DNA of 64,000 nt from Oscillospiraceae bacterium (GCA_910575815.1 CAJTFN010000003.1:200173-264172), one strand, 5' to 3'. Shown: positions 42,486 through 51,826, numbered from the stretch's first letter. Numbers and translations: made by a program. Notes: generated by a model from the letters alone, not told the origin.

Positions 42486-42588
42486 AGTAAAACACTCCTG
42501 TCATTTTTAATTCCCTAGGTTGGCTTTATTTTCAGAATACCACACTCTGCCGGAAAAAACAATCCATAAAGCCAAATTTGATAAATGT

Positions 42589-43764
42589 TCACAGAATCCC
42601 CTGTCCCATGGCCTGGGCCATGGCCCTCCGGAAGCTTTCTCCCCTCTCCGAGGGAAGGAGCTTCCGAATACGGGCCTCACAGGCCTCCACCCCCGGGCAA
42701 GCCAGCGGGTCCGCGTCCAGCAGACAGGCGGACAGGCCGCAGGCGTACTGGAGAAAATAGATCAATCCGCCCAGGGTCTCCGGGGACTCTCCGCCGGGGC
42801 GCAGGATGAGGTTTGGCACGCCGCTGTCCGTGTGGGCCAGCATGGTTCCCTCCACCGCTGCCGCCCGCAGGCTGGACAGAGGGTCCTCCCTCTCCCCGTC
42901 CTCCAGGCGTACCACGGTTTCAAAGAAGTGCCGGGGCCCCTCCTGAATGTACTGCCCCAGGGAGCGAAACTCCCGGCTGTAGTCCACCACCACCGGGAAG
43001 AGGGCCTTGCCCTCTTTCCCCTCGGCGGCGGCAAAGAGGCCCTTGGCCCACTCCAGAAGGGGGACCAGCCGGGCGTCCCAGCAGCCGAGGAGCTCCACGA
43101 CGTACCCGGCCCGGCACAGCTGCCGCCGGGCGGCGGCGTACCGCCAGGCGGGATTTTCAAAGGACGTGGCGGCACAGCGCTCCCGCATTGCCATGGCCCC
43201 GGACAGCAGCCCGCCCACGTCCACTCCCGCCACGGCCATGGGCAGCAGCCCGGCGGCGGTGAGCAGGCCGAAGCCGCCGTACTCCCCGGAGGACAAGTCC
43301 CCCGCCACCAGCACATAGCGGCCCGCCTCGTCCCCGTGCCGTTCCGTCATGGCCTCCCGCAGCCGCCGGAAGGCCGGGGAATCCTCGCCGCCCGCGGCAT
43401 AGAGCACAGCGGTTCCCCGGGCGGTCTCTTCCAGGGCCTCCTCCAGCTCCCCGGCGGAGGGTAGGCCGCTGAGAAAGCGCAGCCGCCCCGTCTCCCCGCC
43501 GAGGAGGGCCGCCACGCCGCCCACGCCGCCCCGGAGTCCCCCGTCCTCCACGACCAGCAAGGTGTGTCCCTGGGCCCGGATGCTCTCCGCCAGGGTGTAC
43601 AGGCGGAGCAGCGCCGTCCCCTCCCCGGGCAGCCGGACCCAGCCCATCCGGGGTTCGCCCTGTTGCAGCCTCCGCTGTGCCCGCCGCAGCCGGGGCTCCG
43701 CGGCCGCCTCGTAGGGCAGGGGCAAAAACCGCCGCAGCTCGTGGGTCTCAAACAATTCCGGCAT
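42589..43764 (-). CDS. Glucose-6-phosphate isomerase homologue lacking catalytic residues
   Basis: 391 aa, shorter than the usual 445-450 aa of Firmicute Pgi but alignable end to end. Preserved fold markers: LLTAAGLLPMAVAGVD (167-182), NPAWRYAAARRQL, LFPVVVDYSREFRSLGQYIQEG (255-276), TMLAHTDSGVPNLI and GGLIYFLQYACGLSACLL. Lost function: the phosphate loop SKSGTTTEP is YAAGGEDSP (122-130), GGSYLG is GGLRGG, the catalytic Glu of GESEGK is A246, the catalytic His of LHSLGQ is R267 and the Lys of GVEAYK is E363. It should not isomerise sugar phosphates; ligand sensing is possible. Alignment is from memory of the B. subtilis enzyme. Confidence 0.85.
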   Translation of the reverse strand: MPELFETHELRRFLPLPYEAAAEPRLRRAQRRLQQGEPRMGWVRLPGEGTALLRLYTLAESIRAQGHTLLVVEDGGLRGGVGGVAALLGGETGRLRFLSGLPSAGELEEALEETARGTAVLYAAGGEDSPAFRRLREAMTERHGDEAGRYVLVAGDLSSGEYGGFGLLTAAGLLPMAVAGVDVGGLLSGAMAMRERCAATSFENPAWRYAAARRQLCRAGYVVELLGCWDARLVPLLEWAKGLFAAAEGKEGKALFPVVVDYSREFRSLGQYIQEGPRHFFETVVRLEDGEREDPLSSLRAAAVEGTMLAHTDSGVPNLILRPGGESPETLGGLIYFLQYACGLSACLLDADPLACPGVEACEARIRKLLPSERGESFRRAMAQAMGQGIL

Positions 43765-44077
43765 CGCTATGTATCATCCTTTCTTTGGTTTAACCGGCAC
43801 GCCGAAAAACGTGACGGCGTTTTTTCACCGGCGGACGACGCCTGCCGGCTGTGCCCTTCCCATACGGGAATTGACTGTGGAATCCAAAACCGATCCGCTT
43901 GGAGGCTTGCCGCGGCGGCGCTGCCGGGACCCTCGGGGACATCCCCTCCGCTCTTCCAAACCGCCTCCACAGCAACCACCGCCGCGCTATCCGCTCACGG
44001 ATCATCTCAGCCAGTATACCACGGCGGCGGGGGAAATCCTGTCGCAGAGCCTCGAATCTCCTAAGGCGGCCCCATCC
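43765..44077. other. Gene-free spacer upstream of the Pgi-like gene
   Basis: About 310 bp between the minus-strand Pgi-like start and the DacF terminator. Open frames crossing it lack ribosome sites and composition typical of the neighbours. No promoter of convincing quality was found. Confidence 0.4.
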
Positions 44078-44130
44078 CAAAAAAGAGCCGGGACCTTCGG
44101 AGGCTCTGCCCCGGCCAGGTCCCGGCTCTT
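44078..44130 (-). terminator. Terminator of the D,D-carboxypeptidase gene
   Basis: A 14-bp stem AAGAGCCGGGACCT with its complement at 44117-44130 and a longer loop, followed on the minus strand by TTTTTT. Confidence 0.7.
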
Positions 44131-44146
44131 CTCATTTCCGCAATTC

Positions 44147-45268
44147 TCACTCCGCCAGGCAGGCCTTCCGCAGCAGCCGCCCCAGCATCTGTCCATAGGT
44201 GACCCGGGGCACCTCCTCCCCGGCCAGAAGGGGAATCTCCGCCACCACCTCCTCGCCGGAGGTGACCGTCAGCGTCCCCAGCCGGTCGCCCAGGGCCACA
44301 GGGGCAGTGACCCCCGGCTCCAGCTCCACGCTCTGGGTCAAATTCCCGGCCTTGGCCTTCTCCAGCAGCAGCGTGCTCCCCTCTCCCAGCACCGGCTGGA
44401 CGGTGGCCTGGTCCCCCAGCTCCACCGGCACCGGCGGCAGGGCCGTCTCCGGGACGATTTTCCGCAGGGCATAGGAGGCGAAGCCGTAATTCAAAAGGGT
44501 CTGGGCATCCTCGAAGCGCTGGGCGGAGGTGGCCCCCTTCATGATGACGGCGATGAGCTCCATGCCCTCTCGCTCCGCCGTGGCGGAGAGGCAGTACAGC
44601 GCGCTGTCGGTGGACCCGGTTTTCAGTCCCGTGGCTCCCTCGTAAAACCGCACCAGGCGGTTGGTATTCACCAGCTGGGACTCCCCGTTTCGCAGGGTGT
44701 CCATCCAGATCGTGGTGTACTGCCGGATGTCCGGATGGTTTTGAATCAGCTCCCGGCTCATCAGGGCAATGTCATAGGCAGAGGTGACGTGGCCCGCCGC
44801 CGGGAGGCCCGTGGCGTTTTTAAAGGTGGTGTCCCGCATCCCCAGCTCCGCCGCCCGCTGGTTCATCCGCTCCACGAAGGCGTCCTCGCTGCCCGCCACC
44901 GTCTCCGCCAGAGCCACGGCGCAGTCGTTGGCGGAGACCACGCAGACGGCTTTCAGCATATCGCCGACGCTGAGCTGCTCGTTTTCCTTCAACCAGATCT
45001 GGGAGCCCCCCATGGAGCAGGCGTGGGCAGAGGCGGTAATCATGGTGTCATAGCTCAGCTGGCCGCTGTCCACGGCCTCCATCGTCAGCAGCAGCGTCAT
45101 GACCTTGGTGACGCTGGCGGGCTCCAGCGGCTTGTGTTCGTCCTTGGCGAAAAGAACGGTTCCCGTCTCTTTTTCCATCAGGACGGCCGACGGCGCAGAT
45201 ACCTCCACGGCCTGGACGCCGGAGGCCAGCAGCAGCACGGCACACAGCAGCGCAATTCCTCGTTTCAT
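44147..45268 (-). CDS. dacF: D-alanyl-D-alanine carboxypeptidase, DacF-type (PBP5 family)
   Basis: 373 aa with a signal peptide (to about residue 20). The penicillin-binding core has SVTK (about 52-55), SAND (about 112-115) and KTGS (about 215-218), i.e. the SxxK, SxN and KTG motifs. A C-terminal beta domain (about 265-355) and an amphipathic-like tail follow. It removes the terminal D-Ala from peptidoglycan stem peptides; DacF in Bacillus tunes spore cortex cross-linking. Assignment to DacF rather than DacA/DacB is tentative. Confidence 0.88.
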   Translation of the reverse strand: MKRGIALLCAVLLLASGVQAVEVSAPSAVLMEKETGTVLFAKDEHKPLEPASVTKVMTLLLTMEAVDSGQLSYDTMITASAHACSMGGSQIWLKENEQLSVGDMLKAVCVVSANDCAVALAETVAGSEDAFVERMNQRAAELGMRDTTFKNATGLPAAGHVTSAYDIALMSRELIQNHPDIRQYTTIWMDTLRNGESQLVNTNRLVRFYEGATGLKTGSTDSALYCLSATAEREGMELIAVIMKGATSAQRFEDAQTLLNYGFASYALRKIVPETALPPVPVELGDQATVQPVLGEGSTLLLEKAKAGNLTQSVELEPGVTAPVALGDRLGTLTVTSGEEVVAEIPLLAGEEVPRVTYGQMLGRLLRKACLAE

Positions 45269-45344
45269 GGTGATCCCCCTTTGCTTGTTGCTTGACTATA
45301 TGAGGAAGGGGGGACATTCATGCCCCGTCCGGGGACAAAACCTT

Positions 45345-45373
45345 TTGACCGGAGGGGAAAAATGTGTTATGCT
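45345..45373 (+). promoter_or_regulatory. SigA promoter of the aldose epimerase gene
   Basis: TTGACC (45345-45350), 17-bp spacer, TATGCT (45368-45373). Confidence 0.6.
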
Positions 45374-45409
45374 GGACGTATCATATTCAAAGGAAAGAGG
45401 GAATTACCC

Positions 45410-46453
45410 ATGGCCGCTTCCATCCCCTTCGGCGTCATGCCCGACGGAACCAACGTTGAACAATACACCCTCCGCGCCGGGGCACTGTCCTGCGGTGTCA
45501 TCACCTTCGGCGGCTCGCTCCGCTTTCTCCAGGTACCAGACCGGGCCGGAAAGAGCGTGGACGTCCTCCTGGGCTTTGACAGCCTGGAGGCCTACCGGAC
45601 CCACGGCAAATCCCTGGGGGCCCTGGTGGGCCGCTACGCCAACCGCATCGGCGGAGCCCGCTTCCCCCTGAGCGGCGAGACCTATACCCTGGCCGCCAAC
45701 GACCACGGCGTCAACCACCTTCACGGCGGTCTTCTTGGCTTCAACAAGCGGGTCTGGACCGTGGAGGACGCCGCGGACAGCCGCCTCACCCTCTCCCTGT
45801 TCAGTCCCGACGGCGACGAGGGCTACCCCGGAAACCTGACGGTCCGCGTCACCTACGTTCTGACAGAGGAGGGCCTGACCATCGAATACAAGGCCCGGTG
45901 CGACCGGGACACTGTCTGCAACCTGACCAACCACGCCTACTTCAACCTCTCCGGCCACGACAGCGGTCCCGTGGGGGACCAGACCATCCAGCTCCTGGCG
46001 GACCACTATACCCCCACGGACTCCCTGTCCATCCCCACCGGGGAGATCGCCCCGGTGGAGGGCACGCCCATGGACCTGCGGGAACCCACCCCCATAGGCG
46101 CCCGTATTGACGAGGACTTTCCCCAGCTCCTTCAGGCCGGAGGATACGACCACAACTGGGTCCTACGGGGCGAATTGGGCGCTCTTCGGCCCATCGCCCG
46201 GGCGGCCTCCTCCAAAACCGGCATCGCCATGGAGGTCCTCTCCACCCTCCCCGGCGTCCAGTTCTACACCGGGAACTATCTCTCCGGGATTCCTGCCGGG
46301 AAGGACGGCGCGGCCTATGACCGCCGCTGGGGCTTCTGCCTGGAGACCCAGTTCTTCCCCGACTCTCCCAACCACGAATCGTTTCCCTCCTGCGTTCTCC
46401 GGGCGGGAGAGGACTTTTCCCACACCGCTGTCTTCCGCTTCACGGCGGAGTGA
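45410..46453 (+). CDS. galM: Aldose 1-epimerase (galactose mutarotase)
   Basis: 347 aa from ATG 45410. Catalytic blocks: GRYANRIGGARFPLSG with the substrate-binding Arg, NHLHGG with the first His, NLTNHAYFNL with the catalytic His, and a Glu in CLETQFFPDSPNH. It interconverts alpha and beta anomers of galactose or glucose. It is convergent with the sugar-binding and sensing genes at 46.5-57 kb, a fitting partner for an Mgl-type uptake system. Confidence 0.95.
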   Translation: MAASIPFGVMPDGTNVEQYTLRAGALSCGVITFGGSLRFLQVPDRAGKSVDVLLGFDSLEAYRTHGKSLGALVGRYANRIGGARFPLSGETYTLAANDHGVNHLHGGLLGFNKRVWTVEDAADSRLTLSLFSPDGDEGYPGNLTVRVTYVLTEEGLTIEYKARCDRDTVCNLTNHAYFNLSGHDSGPVGDQTIQLLADHYTPTDSLSIPTGEIAPVEGTPMDLREPTPIGARIDEDFPQLLQAGGYDHNWVLRGELGALRPIARAASSKTGIAMEVLSTLPGVQFYTGNYLSGIPAGKDGAAYDRRWGFCLETQFFPDSPNHESFPSCVLRAGEDFSHTAVFRFTAE

Positions 46454-46479
46454 GAGGCGGTTGGCCGGACCACGCGCAA

Positions 46480-46508
46480 AAAAGGAACCCCCACCGGGGG
46501 TTCCTTTT
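46480..46508. terminator. Bidirectional terminator galM / sugar-sensing operon
   Basis: A 13-bp stem AAAAGGAACCCCC / GGGGGTTCCTTTT with loop ACC. Confidence 0.85.
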
Positions 46509-46512
46509 CGTT

Positions 46513-47619
46513 TCAGTCAAGCTGGGTGGCCGGCCCGGTCTCCTCCTGCTCCCGCCGGAGCTCCTCCAGGTTCTCCAGGGTCACCGGCCGGTAAGGCAGC
46601 CACACATAATGGCCCTCCTCCAGGGTCACCGCCTCCCCCGGATTCTCTCCATGCCAGAGGGCCAGCGCCATGTCCAGCATAACCCGGGCCTGTCCCCGGC
46701 CGTCATTGTGGACGGTGCCGTAGAGCTGCCCCGCCGCCACGGCCTCCTGGGCGGGAGCGGTGGCATCCACCCCCACGATCAGCGGCCAGCCGCTCCGGGG
46801 CGTGCCGGACAGGGCGTCGATGGCCCCCAGGGCCATGTCGTCGTTGTTGGCGAAGATGACCTCGATCCGGCTCCCAAACTCCTCCAGCCACTGGGCTGTC
46901 CGGGCGGCGGCCTGGGCCCGGTTCCAGTTGGCGGTCTCGTTGGCCAGCTTCTCCACCTCCACGCCGCCGTCGGTCAGGGCCTTGATGGAGTATTCCGTCC
47001 GCAGCAGGGAATCCTGGTGCCCCGGCTCCCCCTCCAGCATGGCATACTGGAGCACTCCGTCCCCATTGCGGTCCAGGGCCTCCCGGTTCTCCCGCCAGGC
47101 GTCCAGCACCAAGCCTCCCTGGAGGTCGCCGCTCTCCCGGGCGCTGGCGCCCACATAGTAAATCTGGTCCCAGCGCTGAATGTCCTCCTCCACGGGCTGG
47201 CGGTTGAAGAAAATCAGGGGCACCCCCTCCGCCTCCGCCTTGTCGGCGATCACCGCCGCCGCCGTCCGGTCCACGATGTTCACCATCAGCACGTCGCAGC
47301 CCCGGGCCAGGAAGCGGTCCACCTGGTCCAACTGGGTGGTCTGACTGCTCCGGCCGTCGGCGGTGAAGAGGGTAATCTTCTGCCCGGTCTCCCGCTCCGC
47401 CTCCCGGACCATCCACTCCAGATTCTGGGCCACGGTGGAGATGAAGGTGTCGTCCTGGGTGTAGAGGGCAAAGCCGATGCGGAGGCTGTCGTCTCCCCCT
47501 CCTCCGCCGCAGCCGGACAGGGTCAGCGCCGCCGCCAGCAAAAGGGGCAGCAGCCGTTTCCTCTTACCGTCCGGAGGACGACATGACCGGGAACAGCAGC
47601 TTCTGGTTTTCTGGCGCAT
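46513..47619 (-). CDS. MglB-like sugar-binding lipoprotein
   Basis: 368 aa. The start at 47619 has an excellent GGGAGG seven bases upstream, although it lies 56 bases inside the preceding gene; the residues before the signal sequence are unusually long and Cys/Arg-rich. Lipobox LTLSGCGG near residue 37. Type I periplasmic-binding fold with LRIGFALYTQDDTFI, VDRTAAAVIADKAE, IFANNDDMALGAIDAL and a calcium loop DRNGDG as in MglB. Last gene of the kinase-binding-protein operon; probably a second galactose/glucose-type receptor. Confidence 0.85.
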   Translation of the reverse strand: MRQKTRSCCSRSCRPPDGKRKRLLPLLLAAALTLSGCGGGGGDDSLRIGFALYTQDDTFISTVAQNLEWMVREAERETGQKITLFTADGRSSQTTQLDQVDRFLARGCDVLMVNIVDRTAAAVIADKAEAEGVPLIFFNRQPVEEDIQRWDQIYYVGASARESGDLQGGLVLDAWRENREALDRNGDGVLQYAMLEGEPGHQDSLLRTEYSIKALTDGGVEVEKLANETANWNRAQAAARTAQWLEEFGSRIEVIFANNDDMALGAIDALSGTPRSGWPLIVGVDATAPAQEAVAAGQLYGTVHNDGRGQARVMLDMALALWHGENPGEAVTLEEGHYVWLPYRPVTLENLEELRREQEETGPATQLD

Positions 47620-48502
47620 AGATATCCTCCCTTCGCAGAACGGAAAAGGGCAGGGGCGTCAAGGTCCCCGTCCCTCCCCGGACGGCGTCCACCGCCCGGC
47701 GCACCGCCAGGAAGCCCGCGGCATAATCGCTCCAGGCGGCAATGGCGGCGATGCTTCCCCGCTCCAGCTGGGCGGTGATGGCCGTGGTGGTCCCCACGCC
47801 GTACAGGGCAAAATCCCGCCCCTCCGTCTCCTTTTCCTCGGCGGTTCGCTGGGTGACGGTGGGCTCAAAGGCCATGACCCAGCGGACGTCCCCCTCCGGC
47901 AGCAACTCCTCCCGGGCCACCGGGACCCCGGCCCCGGCCAGAGTTTCCTCCGCCGCCGCCAGCCGGTCCGCCACGCCGCCGCGGCTTTGGGCGGTGTCCA
48001 AAAGCACCACGCCGCCACCGTCCCAGTCCTCCAGCAGCGCCTCCGCCAGCTGCCGCCCCAGAAGGGCGTTGTCCGGAGACACCACTCCCGCCGCGCCCTC
48101 CATGGGGGACTCCAGCGTCACCGCCGGACAGACCACCAACCAGGAGTTCAGGGCAGCGGACAGCGCCGCCGGGTCCGCCGGCACCACCACCAGGGCCGCC
48201 GCGCCGCCATTGATCTCCCGCAGGAGCAGCGCCTCCTGCTCGGCGCTGTCGTTGGCGGCGGTGAGGGTGAGGAAGCGAAGCTCCGCCCCCAGCTCGTCCG
48301 CTGCCTGCTCCATCCCCTGGCGGGCCACGCTCCAGCCGGAGCTGTCCGTGTCCCGGAGCATGACGGAGAGGGACAGCAGCTGGGGCTCCCGCCGCCTCTG
48401 GAGAAGCTGGGGCAAAATCAGCGACAGCACCGCCGCCAGCCCCAGGGCCGCCAGAATGGCAACCTGAATCCAATGATTCGCTTGGTTCTGTTTTGTCTTC
48501 AT
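47564..48502 (-). CDS. Membrane-anchored sugar-binding-like protein (XylFII-type position)
   Basis: 312 aa. A single N-terminal membrane helix (about 13-33) without lipobox is followed by a type I periplasmic-binding domain (about 43-300; SLSVMLRDTDSSGWSVARQGMEQAADELG, REINGGAAALVVVPADPAAL, GVGTTTAITAQLERGSIAAIAAWSDYAAGFLAV). Its ATG overlaps the kinase stop (ATGA), so kinase and binding protein are made together. In clostridia a TM-anchored XylFII works with LytS to sense xylose; this looks like the counterpart for an Mgl-type sugar. Confidence 0.8.
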   Translation of the reverse strand: MKTKQNQANHWIQVAILAALGLAAVLSLILPQLLQRRREPQLLSLSVMLRDTDSSGWSVARQGMEQAADELGAELRFLTLTAANDSAEQEALLLREINGGAAALVVVPADPAALSAALNSWLVVCPAVTLESPMEGAAGVVSPDNALLGRQLAEALLEDWDGGGVVLLDTAQSRGGVADRLAAAEETLAGAGVPVAREELLPEGDVRWVMAFEPTVTQRTAEEKETEGRDFALYGVGTTTAITAQLERGSIAAIAAWSDYAAGFLAVRRAVDAVRGGTGTLTPLPFSVLRREDIYAPENQKLLFPVMSSSGR

Positions 48503-50313
48503 AGAACCTCCCCCTGGCGGCAGCGATCCGCCTCTTCCCGGCTCAGGGCCGGAAGCCGGACGCGCACCAGCGTTCCCTCGTCCGGCTCGCTGAGGATGGT
48601 CAGACCGTAGCCTTCCCCAAAGGTCAGCCGGATGCGCTGGTGGACGTTTCGAACCCCGATGCCGGAGCCCCCCGTGGGCAGCTCCGGCCGGTCCTCGTCC
48701 AAGAGGGACGCCGCCAGCTCCGGGCGCATCCCCAAGCCGTTGTCCTCCACGTCGATGACCAGGTCCTCCCCCTCCCGGTAGGCGGTGACCCGGATGATTC
48801 CGTCGTCCTCGGCGCTGGCACAGCCGTGGTAGATGGCGTTTTCCAGCAGGGGCTGGAGGACGAGCTTCAGGGTGTACAGTTCTCCCGCCTCCGGCGCGGC
48901 GGAAATCTCGGCGGTGAACTTGTTTTTGAAGCGAATTTGTTGGATGTTCATATAGTGCCGGGCATGGTCCAGCTCGTCGCCGAGGGGAATCAGGCTCTTC
49001 CCCTTGCTCAGGGAGATGCGGAAAAACCGTGCCAGGGAGGTGACCATCTGAATGGCCTCCTTCTGCTGGCCGGACTCCGTCATCCAAATCACGGAATCCA
49101 GGGTGTTATAGAGAAAATGGGGATTGATCTGGGCTTGCAGCACCTCCAGCTCGCTGCGGCGCTTCTGCTCCTCCTGGCGGACAATGTCGTCCATCAGGTG
49201 GCGCATGGTGGACACCATGGAGCCCACGGCGTGGCTCAGCCGCTGGACCTCATAGCACCCGCCCTCCGCGATCTCCACCCCCGCAAGGCCGTTTTCCAGC
49301 TCCCGAATCGACCGCTCCAGACGGCGGATGGGATCGGAAATACGGGCGGAGATGAGGTAGTTCAAAAAGGCCATGAGGAAGATGGAAAACAGCAGCAACG
49401 TCAAGCCAAAGAGGGGCAGCTGGCGGGAGGAGGTCTCCCAGCTTCCGGCAGGGGCCACCCCCACCAGCTTCCAGCCGGTGTAGCCCACGGTCTTTACCGT
49501 GACCTGCCGGGACTGCCCCTGGAACTCCTCCCGGTGGCTGCCGTCCCGATAGGCCGCCGCCGCCCGGTTGTTCTCCTCCAGGAGCCCGGCGTAAATGAGC
49601 TGCTGCCGGGGGTGGTAAATCAGCTCTCCCCCACCGTCGATGAGGTAGAGATACCCCCCGTTGGCCAGGGTCACATCCCGGCAGACCTCCTCGATGCCGC
49701 TGAAGCTCATGTCCACCAGCAGCACGCCGCTCTCAGTGACGCCGCCCCGGGTCAGCTGCACGTGGCGGCTGAGGGACACCACCCAGCGGTAGGGATAATC
49801 CGGGTCGTCGAAGATGTTCTGCACATGAGGCGTGGAGAAATGGAGGTTCTCCATGCTCCGGGCAGCGTCCTGGAACCAGTCGCTCCCGGCGGGCTCAGCC
49901 TCCTTCTTCATCGCCGACAGAGGCACGGCGGACACCAAATCCCCCTCCCCGTCGAACACCGCCAGGGACACCAGGTCGTCCCGGTTCTCCTCGTAGAGAA
50001 GGCTCAAGTCCCCGGTGAGATCGTCCCCGGCCAGATCGGTGTTTTTGATGCTGCGGTAATAAACCGTGTCGGAGATACGCATCATCCGCCGGAGATAGCT
50101 GTCCAGATTCAGGTTAGCCTGGGCCAGCAGCCGCTGGCTGTTCTCCGCCACCAGCTCCTCACTGGCGGCGGTGATGCGCCACAGCAAGCTGACGCTCATC
50201 AAGAGCATTCCCGCCGCCGCCACGGCGGTAAAGGACAGGGAGAGGACCATTTGGATGCTCATCTTGCGGTAGCGCTCCCCCCATTGGGCGGCGAGGCGGC
50301 GGAATACGTTCAT
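48499..50313 (-). CDS. Sensor histidine kinase, LytS/YesM family
   Basis: 604 aa. Membrane helix (about 22-46), extracytoplasmic dCache-like sensor (about 48-295), second helix (about 298-320), HAMP, then His_kinase domain with LQAQINPHFLYNTLDSVIWM (phospho-acceptor His) and HATPase motifs LVLQPLLENAIYHG, VEDNGLGM and GSGIGVRNVHQRI. Partner of the YesN-type regulator at 51.8-53.4 kb. Coupled by a 4-base overlap to the membrane-anchored binding protein. Confidence 0.93.
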   Translation of the reverse strand: MNVFRRLAAQWGERYRKMSIQMVLSLSFTAVAAAGMLLMSVSLLWRITAASEELVAENSQRLLAQANLNLDSYLRRMMRISDTVYYRSIKNTDLAGDDLTGDLSLLYEENRDDLVSLAVFDGEGDLVSAVPLSAMKKEAEPAGSDWFQDAARSMENLHFSTPHVQNIFDDPDYPYRWVVSLSRHVQLTRGGVTESGVLLVDMSFSGIEEVCRDVTLANGGYLYLIDGGGELIYHPRQQLIYAGLLEENNRAAAAYRDGSHREEFQGQSRQVTVKTVGYTGWKLVGVAPAGSWETSSRQLPLFGLTLLLFSIFLMAFLNYLISARISDPIRRLERSIRELENGLAGVEIAEGGCYEVQRLSHAVGSMVSTMRHLMDDIVRQEEQKRRSELEVLQAQINPHFLYNTLDSVIWMTESGQQKEAIQMVTSLARFFRISLSKGKSLIPLGDELDHARHYMNIQQIRFKNKFTAEISAAPEAGELYTLKLVLQPLLENAIYHGCASAEDDGIIRVTAYREGEDLVIDVEDNGLGMRPELAASLLDEDRPELPTGGSGIGVRNVHQRIRLTFGEGYGLTILSEPDEGTLVRVRLPALSREEADRCRQGEVL

Positions 50314-50353
50314 GGGCTCCCTCCTCTCTCAAAGCTGTCTTGTTTTTCGGGAC

Positions 50354-50381
50354 GAAAAACAACACCGGGCCATGGCCCGGC
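50354..50381 (-). terminator. Terminator/attenuator between lipoprotein and kinase genes
   Basis: The palindrome CCGGGCCATGGCCCGG (50365-50380) is followed on the minus strand by GTTGTTTTTCG. It probably limits read-through into the kinase operon. Confidence 0.65.
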
Positions 50382-50485
50382 GCAAAAGGGTGCGCGGGCT
50401 TCTTTTCTTGTCCAAGCTGTAAATCTATTTTAAGGCAAACCCTGCCCTCCGGCCTCTAAAGCACACCGCATCCGGCGCCAAAGCC

Positions 50486-51589
50486 TCACATTTCAGGGGC
50501 AACCGGAACGGCCCAGGGCTGGAAGAAGCCCTCCGGCACGTCCTTGTAATCCACGCTGATAATACAGGTATTTTCCTCCCCCGGCAGACTCCCCGGCGGG
50601 AAGCTGACGGACAAGCAGCTCGGGAAGAAGACAAACATATCCGCTTCCAGGGCCTCGCCCATAGCTTCCCGAAGGTTCCGGTCCTTCACCCAGCCGCACA
50701 GCTCCGGAAGGCGGCGGCGGACCTCCTCCTCCGGCACGGCGAAGAGATCCCAGTTCTCAATCTTCTCCCCGGTCTCCCGGTCGAAGGCCCCGCCGGACTG
50801 CCGCTCATAGCAAAGACGGGTTCCATACTCCTGGGGCAGGGTCAGGCTGGTCAGGAGGTACAAAACCCTCCCGTTGGAAGCGCAGGGACTGACATCCCGC
50901 CGGATCGAATCGCCCTCGAATTCCTCCCCCAGCTCCAAATACGCGGCGTAGGACTTCTCCAGCTCCGCCATCTCGTCGTATTGGGGACCCTGTTTCTCGT
51001 AATAAGCCTGGACCCTCTCCCGGGCCGCCTCACTGAGATCATCCAGACTCTCCTGGCCCGCGACATAGTGCCGCTCCGGCCCGCCGCCGTCATATACCCA
51101 CAGCAGCCCCGTGCCGTCCGGGAGCTGATAGTTTCGGCTTCCCTCCGCGGTGCAGGCGCGCCGGAGGTCCACCACCGTGCCATCCGCCAGGGTGACGGCA
51201 TCCCGCTCCAGCGTACTCTCAATGTTCACCTGCTGGGCCACATAGGCCGTAAGCTTCTGTCCGTCCTGGGAAGTCATGGCCTCTCCCCGGCTCTGGTAAT
51301 AGACGCTGACCCCGCAGCCAAGTTGGAGCGCGGACTGAAAATCCGCCCGGATCTCCTCGTTGCTGTACCACGTTCCTTCCCACGGAGGAAAGGCCCTGGT
51401 CTCCTCCGTCATCTCCACGCCGAAGCACCGCCCGTCGCCCCGCTCCAGCACAAAACCGGTAAGGGCCCCGGCCTCGTCCGTCCGAACCTCCAGCACCTCT
51501 CCCGCCAGCCGCTTAGCCTCTCCGCAGCCACTCAGGCCCAGCGCCAGCAGAACCGCCAAAATCAGGACCGCCCATCGTTCTTGCTTCAT
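50486..51589 (-). CDS. Lipoprotein of unknown function
   Basis: 367 aa from the minus-strand ATG at 51589 (GGGAGG nine bases upstream). Lipobox LGLSGCGE near residue 22. The mature protein (about 345 aa) is mixed alpha/beta with no family I recognise; an N-terminal part (about 30-110) looks like a small beta barrel (VLEVRTDEAGALTGFVLERGDGRCFGVEM). It lies between the YesN-type regulator and its kinase on the same strand, so a role in sugar sensing is possible but unproven. Confidence 0.75.
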   Translation of the reverse strand: MKQERWAVLILAVLLALGLSGCGEAKRLAGEVLEVRTDEAGALTGFVLERGDGRCFGVEMTEETRAFPPWEGTWYSNEEIRADFQSALQLGCGVSVYYQSRGEAMTSQDGQKLTAYVAQQVNIESTLERDAVTLADGTVVDLRRACTAEGSRNYQLPDGTGLLWVYDGGGPERHYVAGQESLDDLSEAARERVQAYYEKQGPQYDEMAELEKSYAAYLELGEEFEGDSIRRDVSPCASNGRVLYLLTSLTLPQEYGTRLCYERQSGGAFDRETGEKIENWDLFAVPEEEVRRRLPELCGWVKDRNLREAMGEALEADMFVFFPSCLSVSFPPGSLPGEENTCIISVDYKDVPEGFFQPWAVPVAPEM

Positions 51590-51826
51590 TTCCAATACCT
51601 CCCATCGCCGCTCCGATCCAACATCGAACGCACAAAAACACGTCCCTACCCCGTCCCAAAAATCTCGTTTACCACAGCCGTTCAAATCGGGAACCCCCGG
51701 CCGCCCAGGGTGACAGAGCCCAATCCCCTTTAAAAAAAAACCCAACCCCCACCCATATCCCTCTCCGTCGCCGTCACTCCAGCCCGGTCCAACACCAAAC
51801 CCCCAGAGCGCGCGAAAGTTCTTTTG

